Origin: Candidatus Kouleothrix ribensis
Lineage (GTDB): Bacteria > Chloroflexota > Chloroflexia > Chloroflexales > Roseiflexaceae
Direction: 5' to 3'
NCBI GenBank assembly: GCA_016722075.1
Contig: JADKGW010000001.1
Coordinates: 4,526,001 to 4,590,000 of the forward strand
DNA length: 64,000 bases
Position 1 is the stretch's first letter, and each line of letters begins with the position of its first letter. Positions 46,746-57,400 of the stretch are shown here, piece after piece. The position numbers and the translations under genes are program-made. The notes beneath the pieces were generated by a model. It searched no databases, was not told where the DNA came from, and saw only the letters and a list, made by a program, of their open reading frames with translations.

Positions 46746-48623
46746 ATGATAGCCAGCCCGGCCACACCGCGCGCGCGGCGCCCCGACGGCACAGAGCCGC
46801 CCAAGCCATGGCGCGAACGGCTACAAGACATTCGCACAGCCTATGGCAACGTGCCGGCCGCATTTCGGCTGGTGTGGGGCGCCGATAAGCGCAGCACGAT
46901 CGTTATGGCGCTGCTGACGCTGATCGGCGCAGCGCTGCCGATCTCGCAGGCATGGGTCGGCAAGCTGATCGTCGACTCAGTCGTTCATTCGATCGCAGCA
47001 GGAGTTGGCTCGCAGGCCGGCCTGATCGTGGCGCTGCCCTACCTGGGGATCGAGTTTGGCCTGATCCTGCTCGGCGCAGTGATCTCGCAGATCCGCCGGC
47101 TGACCGAGCATGTGTTGAACGCGCGGCTGGGCCACTACATCAACAGCTCGGTGATCCGCAAGGCGCTCGCGCTCGACCTGCACTATTTCGAGGATGCCAG
47201 CTTCTACGACAAGCTGCAGAACGCCCGCCGCGAGGCCGACTTCCGCGCGCTCGGGATCATCAATGGCGGCTTCCTGGTGGTGCAGAATCTGATCACGCTC
47301 GGCTCGTTCGCGGTGGCACTGCTGGCCTTCAACTGGCTGATCGCGCTGCTGCTGTTTGGTGCCACCATTCCATCGTTCATCGCGCAGAATAAGTATAGCA
47401 AGATGCAGTTTCGGCTGCTGACCTGGCGCGCGCCCGAGTCGCGGCGCATGAACTACCTCGAGCATGTGCTGACGGTCGACAACACAGTCAAGGAGATCAA
47501 GCTGTTCGGCCTGGGCGAGCCACTGCTGCAGCGCTATACCGACATGTTCTGGAAGATCTTCGACGAAGACGAGCGGCTGGCGCGGCGGCGCTCGTTGATC
47601 AGCCTTCTGTGGGGCATGCTGGCGTCGGCCAGCTACTACGGCGCGTACGCCTGGATCATCTTCCTGGCGGCCGGCGGCAGCATCACGCTGGGCCTGATGA
47701 CGTTCTACCTGGCGCTGTTCCGCAATAGCCAGGGCACCTTCCAGGGCCTGTTCGACAACGTCAACCGGCTGTTCGAGAATGGGCTATTCATGGATAACCT
47801 GTTCGCCTTTTTGAAGCTGACGCCGCAGATGCCGGTGAATGCCACACCGGTGCCGATGCCGCAAACCCTGACGCGCGGGCTCGAGTTCCGCCATGTCTGG
47901 TTCCGCTACCCTGGCCGCGACGACTGGGCGCTGCGCGATCTGAATCTGTCGATCGCGCCGGGCGAGAAGCTGGCGCTGGTGGGCCAGAACGGCGCGGGCA
48001 AGACCACGCTGATCAAACTGCTAACGCGCCTGTACGACCCGACCGAAGGCCAGGTTCTGCTCGACGGCGTCGACCTGCGCGAGTATGATCCCGACGAGCT
48101 GCGCAAGCATATTGGCGTGATCTTTCAGGACTTCGTGCGCTACCAGCTGAGCGCCAGGGAGAATATCGGCTTCGGCCAGATCGACCGGCTCGATGATGCC
48201 GAGCGCCTGGCCAGCTCGGCTGAGCGTGGTGGCGCCGACACGGTAGTGGCCGAGCTGCCCGAGGGTATGGAGACGATGCTGGGCCGCTGGTTCGACAAGG
48301 GCCACGAGCTGTCGGGCGGGCAGTGGCAGAAGATCGCGCTCAGCCGTGCGTTTATGCGCGACGGTGAGGTGCTGGTGCTGGATGAGCCGACTGCGGCGCT
48401 CGATGCCGAGCGCGAGTACGAGATCTTCCAGCGCTTCCGCGACCTGACCGCCGGCAAGATCGCGGTGTTGATCTCGCACCGCTTCAGCACGGTACGCATG
48501 GCCGACCGGATCGCGGTGGTCGAGAACGGCCAGATCAGCGAGCTTGGCTCGCATGCAGAGCTGCTGGCGCGCGGCGGCACCTACGCGCGGCTGTTCGAGA
48601 TGCAGGCCGAGGGGTATCGGTGA
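46746..48623 (+). CDS. ABC transporter, fused permease and ATPase (exporter type)
   Basis: The 625-residue half-transporter has an N-terminal membrane domain (six helices, ~55-350) and an ATPase domain (~375-620). The ATPase motifs are intact: Walker A GQNGAGKTT (~417-425), signature LSGGQWQK, Walker B VLVLDEPTAALD and the switch His in ISHRFSTV. Most similar to lipid/peptide/drug exporter halves of the MsbA/MdlB kind; it would function as a homodimer. The EAA-like coupling regions are not seen, as expected for an exporter. TGAGGAACT precedes the ATG. It is the only gene on its strand here, so the substrate is unknown. Confidence 0.93.
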   Translation: MIASPATPRARRPDGTEPPKPWRERLQDIRTAYGNVPAAFRLVWGADKRSTIVMALLTLIGAALPISQAWVGKLIVDSVVHSIAAGVGSQAGLIVALPYLGIEFGLILLGAVISQIRRLTEHVLNARLGHYINSSVIRKALALDLHYFEDASFYDKLQNARREADFRALGIINGGFLVVQNLITLGSFAVALLAFNWLIALLLFGATIPSFIAQNKYSKMQFRLLTWRAPESRRMNYLEHVLTVDNTVKEIKLFGLGEPLLQRYTDMFWKIFDEDERLARRRSLISLLWGMLASASYYGAYAWIIFLAAGGSITLGLMTFYLALFRNSQGTFQGLFDNVNRLFENGLFMDNLFAFLKLTPQMPVNATPVPMPQTLTRGLEFRHVWFRYPGRDDWALRDLNLSIAPGEKLALVGQNGAGKTTLIKLLTRLYDPTEGQVLLDGVDLREYDPDELRKHIGVIFQDFVRYQLSARENIGFGQIDRLDDAERLASSAERGGADTVVAELPEGMETMLGRWFDKGHELSGGQWQKIALSRAFMRDGEVLVLDEPTAALDAEREYEIFQRFRDLTAGKIAVLISHRFSTVRMADRIAVVENGQISELGSHAELLARGGTYARLFEMQAEGYR

Positions 48624-48664
48624 TGGCAGCGTGTCGAGGCGTGCCGGCGGCACGTACGCTGCCA

Positions 48665-51283
48665 TTATCGCACCTTATAGATGATGACATCGCCCTGCTG
48701 GAAGGCCACGTCGCCGAGCTGCGCCAGCTTGGCCAGCCCCTCGGGCGGGTAACTCGCGCGCTCGGCCGCGCCGACATAGATGTAGCTCACATTATATTTC
48801 TTCAGCAGCTCAGCCGCCTGCTGCGCGTCGGTCGAGCTGTAGATCGCGGCCACATCGGCCTTGCGTGGCCCAATCTGCGCGCGCACGGTCGGGTCGCCGC
48901 CGCGCCACTGGTCCTCGTGGCCGGGCCAGCCCAGCACCGTCGGCCGGCCGGTGCTGGCCGACACCGCGTTCGCGCCCAGGCCGCGCCCGTCGTAGTCGTC
49001 GCCGACCGCCTCGAGCAGCACTGCGTCGCCGGGCGTATTGGCGCGCAGCCAGTCGATCGCCGCCGCGCCCTCGGGCGAGCGCTCGGCGGGGGTCGTGCCG
49101 GCCAGCCCGACGCGCTGGCCCTCGCGGAAGATCTTGCCGGCCGTGAGCGCGGGGTACACCAGCGCGCCGGCCAGCAGCACCGCGAACAGCAACAGGCCGG
49201 CGATCGTGGCGATCCGCGTCAGCAGCGCGCCCGCCTTAGGCCCGGCGCGCAGGCCGCCCAGTAGCCACCACAGCGCGTAGGCCGCCAGCACGCCCCAGAT
49301 CAGCCAGGCCTGGTAGTAGAACTTGAAGATCGTATTCATGCGCGAACTGAACACGTCGCGGATGTAGACGACCTCGGTGCCGAAGCACACCAGGCAGATC
49401 AGCGCGAAGGCCCACAGCGCAAACGCCGCCGCCGGCCGCTCGGCCTGCGCCAGCGCCAGCCCGGCGGCATAGATCGCCAGCGGCAGCAGCGCCAGCAGCG
49501 GGAAGCCGGCCAGCACGCCCAGCGCCAGCGCGCCCAGCACCGCCCAGGCCAGGTAGCCCAGCGGCGGCGCTGGCAGGGCAGCGATCCGTGGTGCCTTGGT
49601 GTCTTGGTGGTGAACGATCCCTGCTGACTCGATTCGGGATGCCGCCGTAGCTTCAGGCTGGGCCTCAGGATCAGATTCGACTGCCGGTTGCCGGCCGATC
49701 AGCAGCACATACGCCAGCAGCGGGGCCAGGAACAGCCCGAAGATGATCAGGAAGGTGTGCAGCGGTGTACGCGACCACGTCACCAGCCCAAGCGGCGAGC
49801 CATTGCCGCCCACCAGCGAGCGAAACGTCAGGTGGAACGGCGCAAACAGCAGCCACGACGCCAGCAGTAGCGGGATGGCCTGGCCGGCCAGGTGCCGCCA
49901 CCAGACGCGCGCCAGCCCGGCAAATGGGTCGCGCGGGATGGCCCCGGCCTGGCCGTCGATACCGGCGGCGGCGAGTGCGGGCGCGGCCGGCCGGCCCAGC
50001 CGGGTGTACAGGATCACCAGCGCGCCGAGATACAGCAACACGTATGTCGGCAGATCCCAGCTGTTGATCAGATACAGGCTACCGAGCACAATTGCCGTGA
50101 GCGCCAGCTCGGCCCAGCCGCGCCGGCCCATGGTGAAATTCGGCGCATTTGGGCGCGCCAGCGTGGCCAGCGCCAGCGCCAGCGCCAGCAGCCCGAACGG
50201 CAGCGCCATCACGTGTGGGTGCATGTCGCCCAGCCAGAACGAGAAGAACGGAAACTCGGTGATTGCGTAGTTCCTGATCGGGCGCTGGTCGGCATCGTCG
50301 AGGGCGGGCGGGAAGCTATCCCACAGCGCGCGCGAGGGGTTCCACCAGTTGAAGTTGGCGGTGCGATCCTCGGGGGTGATCAGGCTCAGCCCGTCGAAAT
50401 CGGCCCCGCGGAATGGCGGCTCGATCGCCAGCGGCTGGCGCGCGCCCAGGCCATTCGCCAGCACGCGGGCCATGTCGCCGCCCTTGAGCGCCAGGATCTG
50501 GTCGGCCCCACTGATCACCTGTAGCGCGCCGCCCTGGTTGCCCACGCCCAGCACCAGCGCAATCGCCAGCAGCGCGGCGCCGATGCGCCCGCCGATCGCC
50601 GGCCAGCGCCGGCCAGCGCGCTCGGCGGTGGCATGCTGCCGGTGGGATGTGCTCGTCAGGTCGATCAGGTTTACCACCAGCCCGGCCAGGCCCAGCGCGG
50701 TCAGCGCGAAGATCGACGCCAGCGACAGGTTGTACGCCACGCCCTGGCCGATGCCGCTGATCAGCGACAGCAGCGCCATCAGCAGGTAGCCGAAGTAGTA
50801 GTAGTTGATGCTGTAGCCGGCCAGCCAGGGGTCGTGCGGCGGGAAGCTCGCGCTAACGCGGATGGCGTTGAACAGCGCGTAGTCCATCGGCCGCTCGGTG
50901 CCCCATGGGTCGGGCTGGTAGCTGCGCAGCAGCACCATGAAGACGAACGCCGCCGCGAAGGCCACCTCGTAGGCCAGCACGCGCCGCCAGTACCGGCGCA
51001 GCCAGGCGCCGGGCGCATGGCCACGTGCCGCCAGCCACCCGGCCAGGCCTACCGCCAGCGCGCACACGATCGCCAGCGCGCGCCCGAACGGCGCCAGGCC
51101 GAGCATGGCCAGCAGCCAGGCCAGGTAGCCGGCCAGCAGCAGCCCCAGGCTCTTGCTAAAGGCGTAGCCGCGGTCGGGCAGCGCGCGCAGCAGCCACTGA
51201 GTCAGCGGCAAGCCCAGCAGGCCCAGTAGCTGTATGGTAAACCACCAGATCAGGATGTCTGTTATCACGGTCTTTAATGGCAC
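48665..51283 (-). CDS. DUF2298 (Chlor_Arch_YYY) integral membrane protein, single-unit class
   Basis: The 872-residue protein is highly hydrophobic with about 18-20 membrane helices. It has the family's Y-Y-Y-F-G motif in SINYYYFGYLL, the loop WDLPTYVLLY and the C-terminal soluble part YDGRGLGANAVSASTGRPTVLGWPGHE. The function of the family is unknown; its fold is related to GT-C glycosyltransferases by pattern. The start is a GTG at 51283 with no evident ribosome-binding site. A hydrophilic insertion at ~535-570 contains the in-frame product of a dispersed repeat (HHQDTKAP). It follows the giant DUF2298 gene on the same strand with a 19-bp perfect hairpin between. Confidence 0.88.
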   Translation of the reverse strand: MPLKTVITDILIWWFTIQLLGLLGLPLTQWLLRALPDRGYAFSKSLGLLLAGYLAWLLAMLGLAPFGRALAIVCALAVGLAGWLAARGHAPGAWLRRYWRRVLAYEVAFAAAFVFMVLLRSYQPDPWGTERPMDYALFNAIRVSASFPPHDPWLAGYSINYYYFGYLLMALLSLISGIGQGVAYNLSLASIFALTALGLAGLVVNLIDLTSTSHRQHATAERAGRRWPAIGGRIGAALLAIALVLGVGNQGGALQVISGADQILALKGGDMARVLANGLGARQPLAIEPPFRGADFDGLSLITPEDRTANFNWWNPSRALWDSFPPALDDADQRPIRNYAITEFPFFSFWLGDMHPHVMALPFGLLALALALATLARPNAPNFTMGRRGWAELALTAIVLGSLYLINSWDLPTYVLLYLGALVILYTRLGRPAAPALAAAGIDGQAGAIPRDPFAGLARVWWRHLAGQAIPLLLASWLLFAPFHLTFRSLVGGNGSPLGLVTWSRTPLHTFLIIFGLFLAPLLAYVLLIGRQPAVESDPEAQPEATAASRIESAGIVHHQDTKAPRIAALPAPPLGYLAWAVLGALALGVLAGFPLLALLPLAIYAAGLALAQAERPAAAFALWAFALICLVCFGTEVVYIRDVFSSRMNTIFKFYYQAWLIWGVLAAYALWWLLGGLRAGPKAGALLTRIATIAGLLLFAVLLAGALVYPALTAGKIFREGQRVGLAGTTPAERSPEGAAAIDWLRANTPGDAVLLEAVGDDYDGRGLGANAVSASTGRPTVLGWPGHEDQWRGGDPTVRAQIGPRKADVAAIYSSTDAQQAAELLKKYNVSYIYVGAAERASYPPEGLAKLAQLGDVAFQQGDVIIYKVR
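49591..49615 (-). repeat. CCACCAAGACACCAAGG-type repeat inside DUF2298 gene
   Basis: The minus strand here reads CACCACCAAGACACCAAGGC, a simple repeat type found dispersed in many Chloroflexi genomes (established only from memory). Here it is read in frame as H-H-Q-D-T-K-A-P in a loop between membrane helices. Confidence 0.5.
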
Positions 51284-51287
51284 GGCT

Positions 51288-51330
51288 TACGCAGCCGGCG
51301 CTTTCTTGTCTGCGGCAGAGCGGTACGTTC
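51288..51330. repeat. Dispersed intergenic repeat, copy 2
   Basis: TACGCAGCCGGCG...TGCGGCAGAGCGGTAC repeats the sequence at 5395-5435 with few changes. It lies directly upstream of the 872-codon gene start. Confidence 0.5.
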
Positions 51331-51338
51331 TATTTTAT

Positions 51339-51379
51339 TGTGTGCTATTTTCCGCGCTGCGCGCGGAAAATAGCACACA
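51339..51379. repeat. Perfect 19-bp inverted repeat (stem-loop)
   Basis: TGTGTGCTATTTTCCGCGC (51339-51357) and GCGCGGAAAATAGCACACA (51361-51379) are exact complements with a 3-nt loop. It is in the 150-bp gap after the giant gene and before the next DUF2298 gene. It has no U-run in either direction, so it may be an mRNA-processing/stability hairpin or a mobile-repeat unit. Confidence 0.75.
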
Positions 51380-51433
51380 GAAGTAGAGTAGCGGTAACTT
51401 GCTGCACAAGGCCCTGGCTACGCCTGCGAGCAA

Positions 51434-54400
51434 CTAGCGGCCGAGCCGCCCGAGCGCTGCGGTTGCTTCCTGGTAGAACGAGTCGGTCGGTTTGGCGATC
51501 GTAAGGTAGCTGCGATACTGCTCGATCGCCTGGTCGGTGCGGCCCTGCTGCTCGTAGACCTGGCCCAGGTGGAAGTACGGCTCAGCCGCGTTGGGGTCGG
51601 CCTCGATCGCGGCCAGCAGCGCCTCGGCCGCGCGGTCGGGCTTGCCGGCGCGCAGCAGCTCGGCGCCGAGCTTGTTGTAGTTGCCGGCGCTTGGGTTGGC
51701 CGCCACCGCCGCGCGGTAGGCGCTTTCGGCCTCGTCGTTGCGCCCGGCGTCGCGCAGTGTGTCGCCCCACAGCTGCTGTAGTGCCACGTCGTTCGGGTTG
51801 GCCTGTGCGGCCACCTGCAAGATCGCCGCAGCATCGTCGAGCCGCTGTAGCGCGCGGTAGCGCTGGGCCAGCTCGAAAGCCGGGCCGGCGGCAGCTGGAT
51901 CGGCAGCGACCTGCTGCTCGAGCGCCGCGAGCGTGGCCGGGCTAGCCGGCACATTCGCGGGTGGTTCCGCCGGCGCTGCGGGCTGCGACTCGGCCGGCGG
52001 GGCCTGGGGCCGGGCCGGCGGCGGCGCAATCTCGGCAGCCGAGGTCAGCGCAAATACGCCAGGGTTAACCTGGTAGAGCCTGACGGTCGGGTTCTGATAT
52101 GCCAGCGTCAGGTAGGTGCCAACTAGCGCGTCGAACTTGGCCAGCCCGGCCGCACCGTAGGCCGCGCGCTCGATCTGGCCGACGTATACATACGCAACGT
52201 GATACTTCGCAAGCAGCCGCAGCGCCTGGCCCTGGTCGAGCGTATAGTAGATCTGCTGCACGTCGAGGTCGCGCTCGGCCACCAGCTCGGGGTCGTGCTG
52301 CTCGTTGGCGTGCAGCGGGCTCACCACGGTGGGCAGGCCGGTGTTGGCGGCCACGCGCACGCCGTAGGCGCGGTAGAACCACAGATCCGATTGCAGCACG
52401 ATCGGCGTGCCCTCGATGTTCTGGTTGATCCAGCGGATGGCGTCAAGGTCGTCCTTCAGGCTGATCCGCGTGGTTGGCCCGCTCTGCTGGCCCAGGTACT
52501 CGGGCAGCATGTCGAACTCGGCCTGCTGCATGAACGCCAGCCCATCGAGCGTCGGGCCGGGCGCCTGCGGGAAGCGGTAGGCCAGCCGGCTGGGGATGCC
52601 TGCCAGCGGGAACACCAGCGCCAGGCCGACCAGCGCGGCGATCATGCCCCAGCCGAACACCTGCGCCGCCGCGCCCGCGCGCCGCAGCCCGCGCGCCAGC
52701 CAGGGCAGCGCCGACGCCGCAGCTAGCGCCATCAAGATCCAGGCCTGCAGCCCAAACTTGAACACCGTGTTCATGCGGTACGACTCGCCGCCGTCGAGGT
52801 GATCGCGGATGTACACCAGCTCGACGCCGAGCGCGACCAGCCAGGCCGCTACCGCCAGCCAGGCGATGAACCAGACCCGCCGAGGCAGGCGGCGGGCCAG
52901 CAGCACCGGCAGGCCGGCCGCCAGCAGCGCGATCAGCCCGGCCTTGAGCAGCAGCGGGCTGGCCCAGATCATAGCCGCGCTGGCGGCGTTCGAGAGCAGG
53001 CCGGCCAGCAGCACCAGCCCAACCACGATCAGCGCGGTGCGAGTGTTCATCCATGCCCCGCCGGCCGTGGGCGGCCGCGCGACGATCCCGAGCAACGCAT
53101 TCTGTTCGGCCTCGGCCGGGCCAAGCGCGCGTGCCGGGGCCGGGCGGCGAACATCGCGCCAGAGCCGCGCGGCCACGCCGAACAGCCACAGGCCCAGGAT
53201 CAGCAGGTAGAGCCCATAGATCAGCACAAACCCGCTCAGCGGTGAGCCGTCGCGCACCAGCCCGATCCCGCTCACGCCGGCCGGGCGCACGTAGTTCTGG
53301 AAGAACGGCAGGTACAGCAGCAGCGCGCCTAACACCACCCCGGCCGCCTGCGCCAACGCGCCGGCCATGGCGCGCGCCAGCTGCCGGCTGGTGCGGCCCA
53401 CCCCACGCCACGCGCGCCCCAGCAACGCCCCGCCAATCACCAGCGCGTAGGTCGGGAGATCCCACGAGTTGGTTACGGCCAGCGCACCGAGCGTCAGCGC
53501 GGCCAGCAGCCAACGGCTGCCGCTGGGCAGCCAGCCGAGCCGGCCAGCCGCGCCCGCGCGGGCATCGAACAGCTCGTAGGCCAGCGCCGTGAGTAGAATC
53601 GCGATCGGCATGGCGATCAGGTGCGGGTGCAGATCGGCGAACAGGTAGCTCCAGAGCGGGAACTCGTTGATCGTCACCAGCCGATCGGGGATCACGATCA
53701 CACGGCTAGGGCCAACGAACCACGAGCCGAGGCGCTCGCCGAAGCCGGCCAGCCCACCCGCCAGCGCCGCGCGCACGGGGGCCAGGCCCTGGCCCCAGCC
53801 AACCGGGAAGGCGGCGGCCAGGTTGCCCAGCAGCACCACGAACGCGCCACCGGCCAGGCCATAGCGCAGCCGGCCAGTCAGGCGCGCCACCAGCGCGAAT
53901 GCGCCGGCCAGCGTGAGTGCGAATAGCGTGGCGATCACCAGGTTGAAGCCGACCGCCGGGGCGATGCCGGTGGCCTTGATCGGCAGCGAGGCCAGGAACA
54001 GCCCGTAGTAGTAGTAGTTAATCCTGGCATCGCTCATGAACGGGTCGTACGGCGGCATCACCGGGCTGCGCAAGATCGCGTTCAGGAAGCCGAACTCGAA
54101 CGGCTTCTCGCCGCCCCAGTAGGGCTGCCACAGGTCGGGGTTGTAGGCGCGCAGCAGCGCCATAAACGCGAACGCGCCCAGGAACAACGCCTCGCTCAAG
54201 AGGATCGCGCGCCAGTGTGTGTGCAGGTGCGCCAGCAGCGCGCGTGCCCCGCCGGGCAGCGCCGGGCGCGCACCGGCGGCGCGGCCGATCCAGGCCAGCA
54301 GGGCGGCGTTGAGCAGCAGCAGCAGCACCAGCGCCCACAGCAGGCTCCAGCGGTTGTACGGCCACAGGCCCATGCTCACCGGCAGCCACACCAGGTAGCC

Positions 54401-57400
54401 AAACAGCAGCAGCCCGATCAGCCGCGCCCAGGCCCAGCCGCTAGCGCCGGTGGATTCGGGCTGGCGCGCGGCCAGCCGCCCGAAGACCAGCGCCGAGATC
54501 GGCAGGCCCAGCGCCAGCAGCAGGTAGCCGGCCAGCAGCCACAACGCCAGTGCCACCGGCTGCGCCTGCGCCAGCTGGTTCCAGGCATACTCAGGCACAG
54601 CGGGCAGCGTGTGTACCGGCGCGTCGAGCCGCGTGCCCTGCGGCGTCGTCTGCTGGGCCGGCCGCACCGCCAGCGTCGTCGATGTCACCGCCGGGGCGCT
54701 CTCGGCGCGCGGCAGCTGGTAGATCCGGGTTGCGCCCGCGCTGTAGACCTGGCTGATCTGCCCGGCCTGCGCCAGCGCGTCGAACTTGGCCAGCCCGGCC
54801 GCAGGGTACAGCGCGCGCTCGAGCTGGCCGACATACACATATTCGACGCCAAACAGCCGCAGCTGCCGCAGCGCTACGGCCGGGTCGGTGCCGGCATACA
54901 GCTGCTGGATCAGCGCCTGCCGGCCGGCCAGCACCGGGCCAACATTCGCGACCTGGCGCTGCTGGGTTTCGTGCCAGGGCCAGCCCAGCAGCGTCGGCAG
55001 GCCTGTGTAGGTAGCCACACGCCCGCCCCAGCGGTAGGCCTCGGTGTGGGCCTCGAGCACGATCGGGCTGCCGGCCACATGCGCGCGCATCCAGTCGAGC
55101 GCGTCGGCGTCCTGCGCGAAGCCGAACTGCTGGTTATTTTCGGCCCAGGTGCCCTTGGGCGAGCGCATGAACGCGAGGCCGTCGAGCGTCGGCCCGATCT
55201 GGTCGTCGATCCGGTCGGCCAGGCGCGCGGGCGTAGCGCTGAGCGGGTACACTAGCGCGGCCGCGATCAGCAGCACGGCCACACCCCGCCAGGCCCAGCC
55301 GAGCGCGCGCAGGCTGCGGGCGCCCAGCGCGGGCCATACGGTGCTAAGCGTCAGCGCCGCCGCAAGCGCGAACAGCGTCCAGCTCTGCATGCCCAGCTTA
55401 AACACCGTGTTCATGCGGCCAACGTCGCCGCGCGCCACCACCAGCTCGGTCGCCAGCGCGATCAGCACGGCGAACAGCGCCCAGGTGATCGTCAGCAGCG
55501 TAGCCACGCTTACGCGCGGCTGCCCGCCGGCCGGTGCGCCGGCCTGGCCGGCCGGCGAGCGCGGCAGCTCGCCCAGCGGCAGCACCAGCTGCATGTACGG
55601 CTCGCTGCTGTCTTGCGCGGCCAGCAACGCGCGTGGTGTGCTGCTCCGGGTGGCGTACTCGAACATGTGATCGACCAGGCAGCCGATCGCAACGATTGCC
55701 AGCGGCACGATCAGCACCAGGGCGCCGGCCTTGAGCACCAGCGCCAGCGCGGCCAGCAGCAGCGGCCCGCCGCCAATCAGCAGCAGCCAGGGCCAGCCCA
55801 CGCCACGCCGCCGGTATAGCAGCACCGCACCGCTGAGCAGCAGGAACAGCCACAGGCCGTTGATCCGCAGGAAGTCGGCGGCGCTAGTGCGCGCGCCACG
55901 CCAGATCTCGAACCCGGCGTAGTCGGTGGCGAAGCTGCGCAGGAACGGCAGGAACAGCAGCGTGCTGCCGAGCAGCAGCGCTAGCAGCGCCAGCAGCCAG
56001 CCCAGCGCGGTTGGCCCGAGCGCCGCACCGCGCAGCCAGCGCCGCCAGCTGATCAGCCCGAGCGCCGCACAGCTCAGCGCGAAGTAGGTTGGAAAATCCC
56101 AGGTGTTGGTGGCGCGCAGCGCGCCGAGCACCAGGGCCAGCGCGCCCAGCACCAGCAACCAGGCGCTGGTGCGCCGCCAGGTATGCCCGGTTCTCGGTGG
56201 CCGGTGCTCGGTTTGCACGAGTGCGACCATCAAGCCCAGCGCCAGCAGCGCCAGCGGTAGCGCAATCATGTGCGCGTGCAGGTCGGCGAAGAGGAAGGTG
56301 AAGAATGGAAACTCGTTGATCGTGCTGTCTTGCAGATCCATGCCCACCAGCCGGGTCGCGTCCCAGAAGGCCCACTCGGCGCGCCCACGGCAGGCCTGCT
56401 GCGCGGCGTACGAGCTGACGTTACACTCGGCCGGCAGCCCCTCGAAGGCGGGCGTGGCCGAGCCGGGCAGGTACCAGAGCGCCTGGGTCAGCGGGCCGAG
56501 CAGCACCACACACACGGCGGCGGCCAGGCCGGCGCCGATCGCGCGGCGCTCGCGCGATCGGCGCGGCACCGAGGCTGGCAGGGCGAGCGGCGCGGAGCCG
56601 GGCGCTTCGGCCCGTGCCGGGTTGGCGCCTAGCCCGCGCGCCGCCGTGCCGGAGGCGAATGCCAGCAGGTTATAGCCGACGCCCCAGGCGCCCAGCGCGG
56701 TGAGTGCGAACAGCGTCGGCACGGCCAGGTTGTAGGCCGTGGTCGGCACAATGCCAGTCAGGTGTACCAGCGTGCCCACCAGCACAAAGCCGAAGTAGTA
56801 GTAGTTGATGTACCCGCCGGCGAACCAGGGATCGTAGGGCGGGAAGTATGCGCTCTTGACCACAGCGGTGAGGAACGCCAGATCCATGGGCTTCTCGCCG
56901 CCGCGGGCTGGATGCCACAGATCGGGGTTGAGCGCGCGGATGAGCACAAAGCCGGCGTATGCCACCAGAAACAGGCCCTCGGCCGAGATCAGCGCGGCCC
57001 GGCGACGACGTACGAATTCCCAGATCTCGGCCCGCGCGCGCCAGCCGGCCACCGCGCCGCTCGCGATCAGCAGGCCGGCGCACAGCCAGGCGCTGCCCGG
57101 CCCAAACGGCACCAGCCGCAGGCTGCCGAGCAGCCAGGCCGCGTAGGCCACCAGCAGCAGCGCCAGTGCCTTCGCCAGCGCGAAGCCGCGATCGGGCAGG
57201 CCGGGCAGCCGGCGAAACAGCAGCGCGAACAGCGCCAGGCCGAGCAGCTCGAGCGCCAGCAGCCAGAACAGCCAGGGCAGCCGGTTGCTCAGCCCGGCCG
57301 GGTTGAACAGCGCCGCGAAGCTGCCCGCGTCGCGGTAGCTCGGCCACTGTGTGTCGGTCAGGCGCAGCGCCGTCGGCACCTGGCCGCCGCGCAGCGTCGG

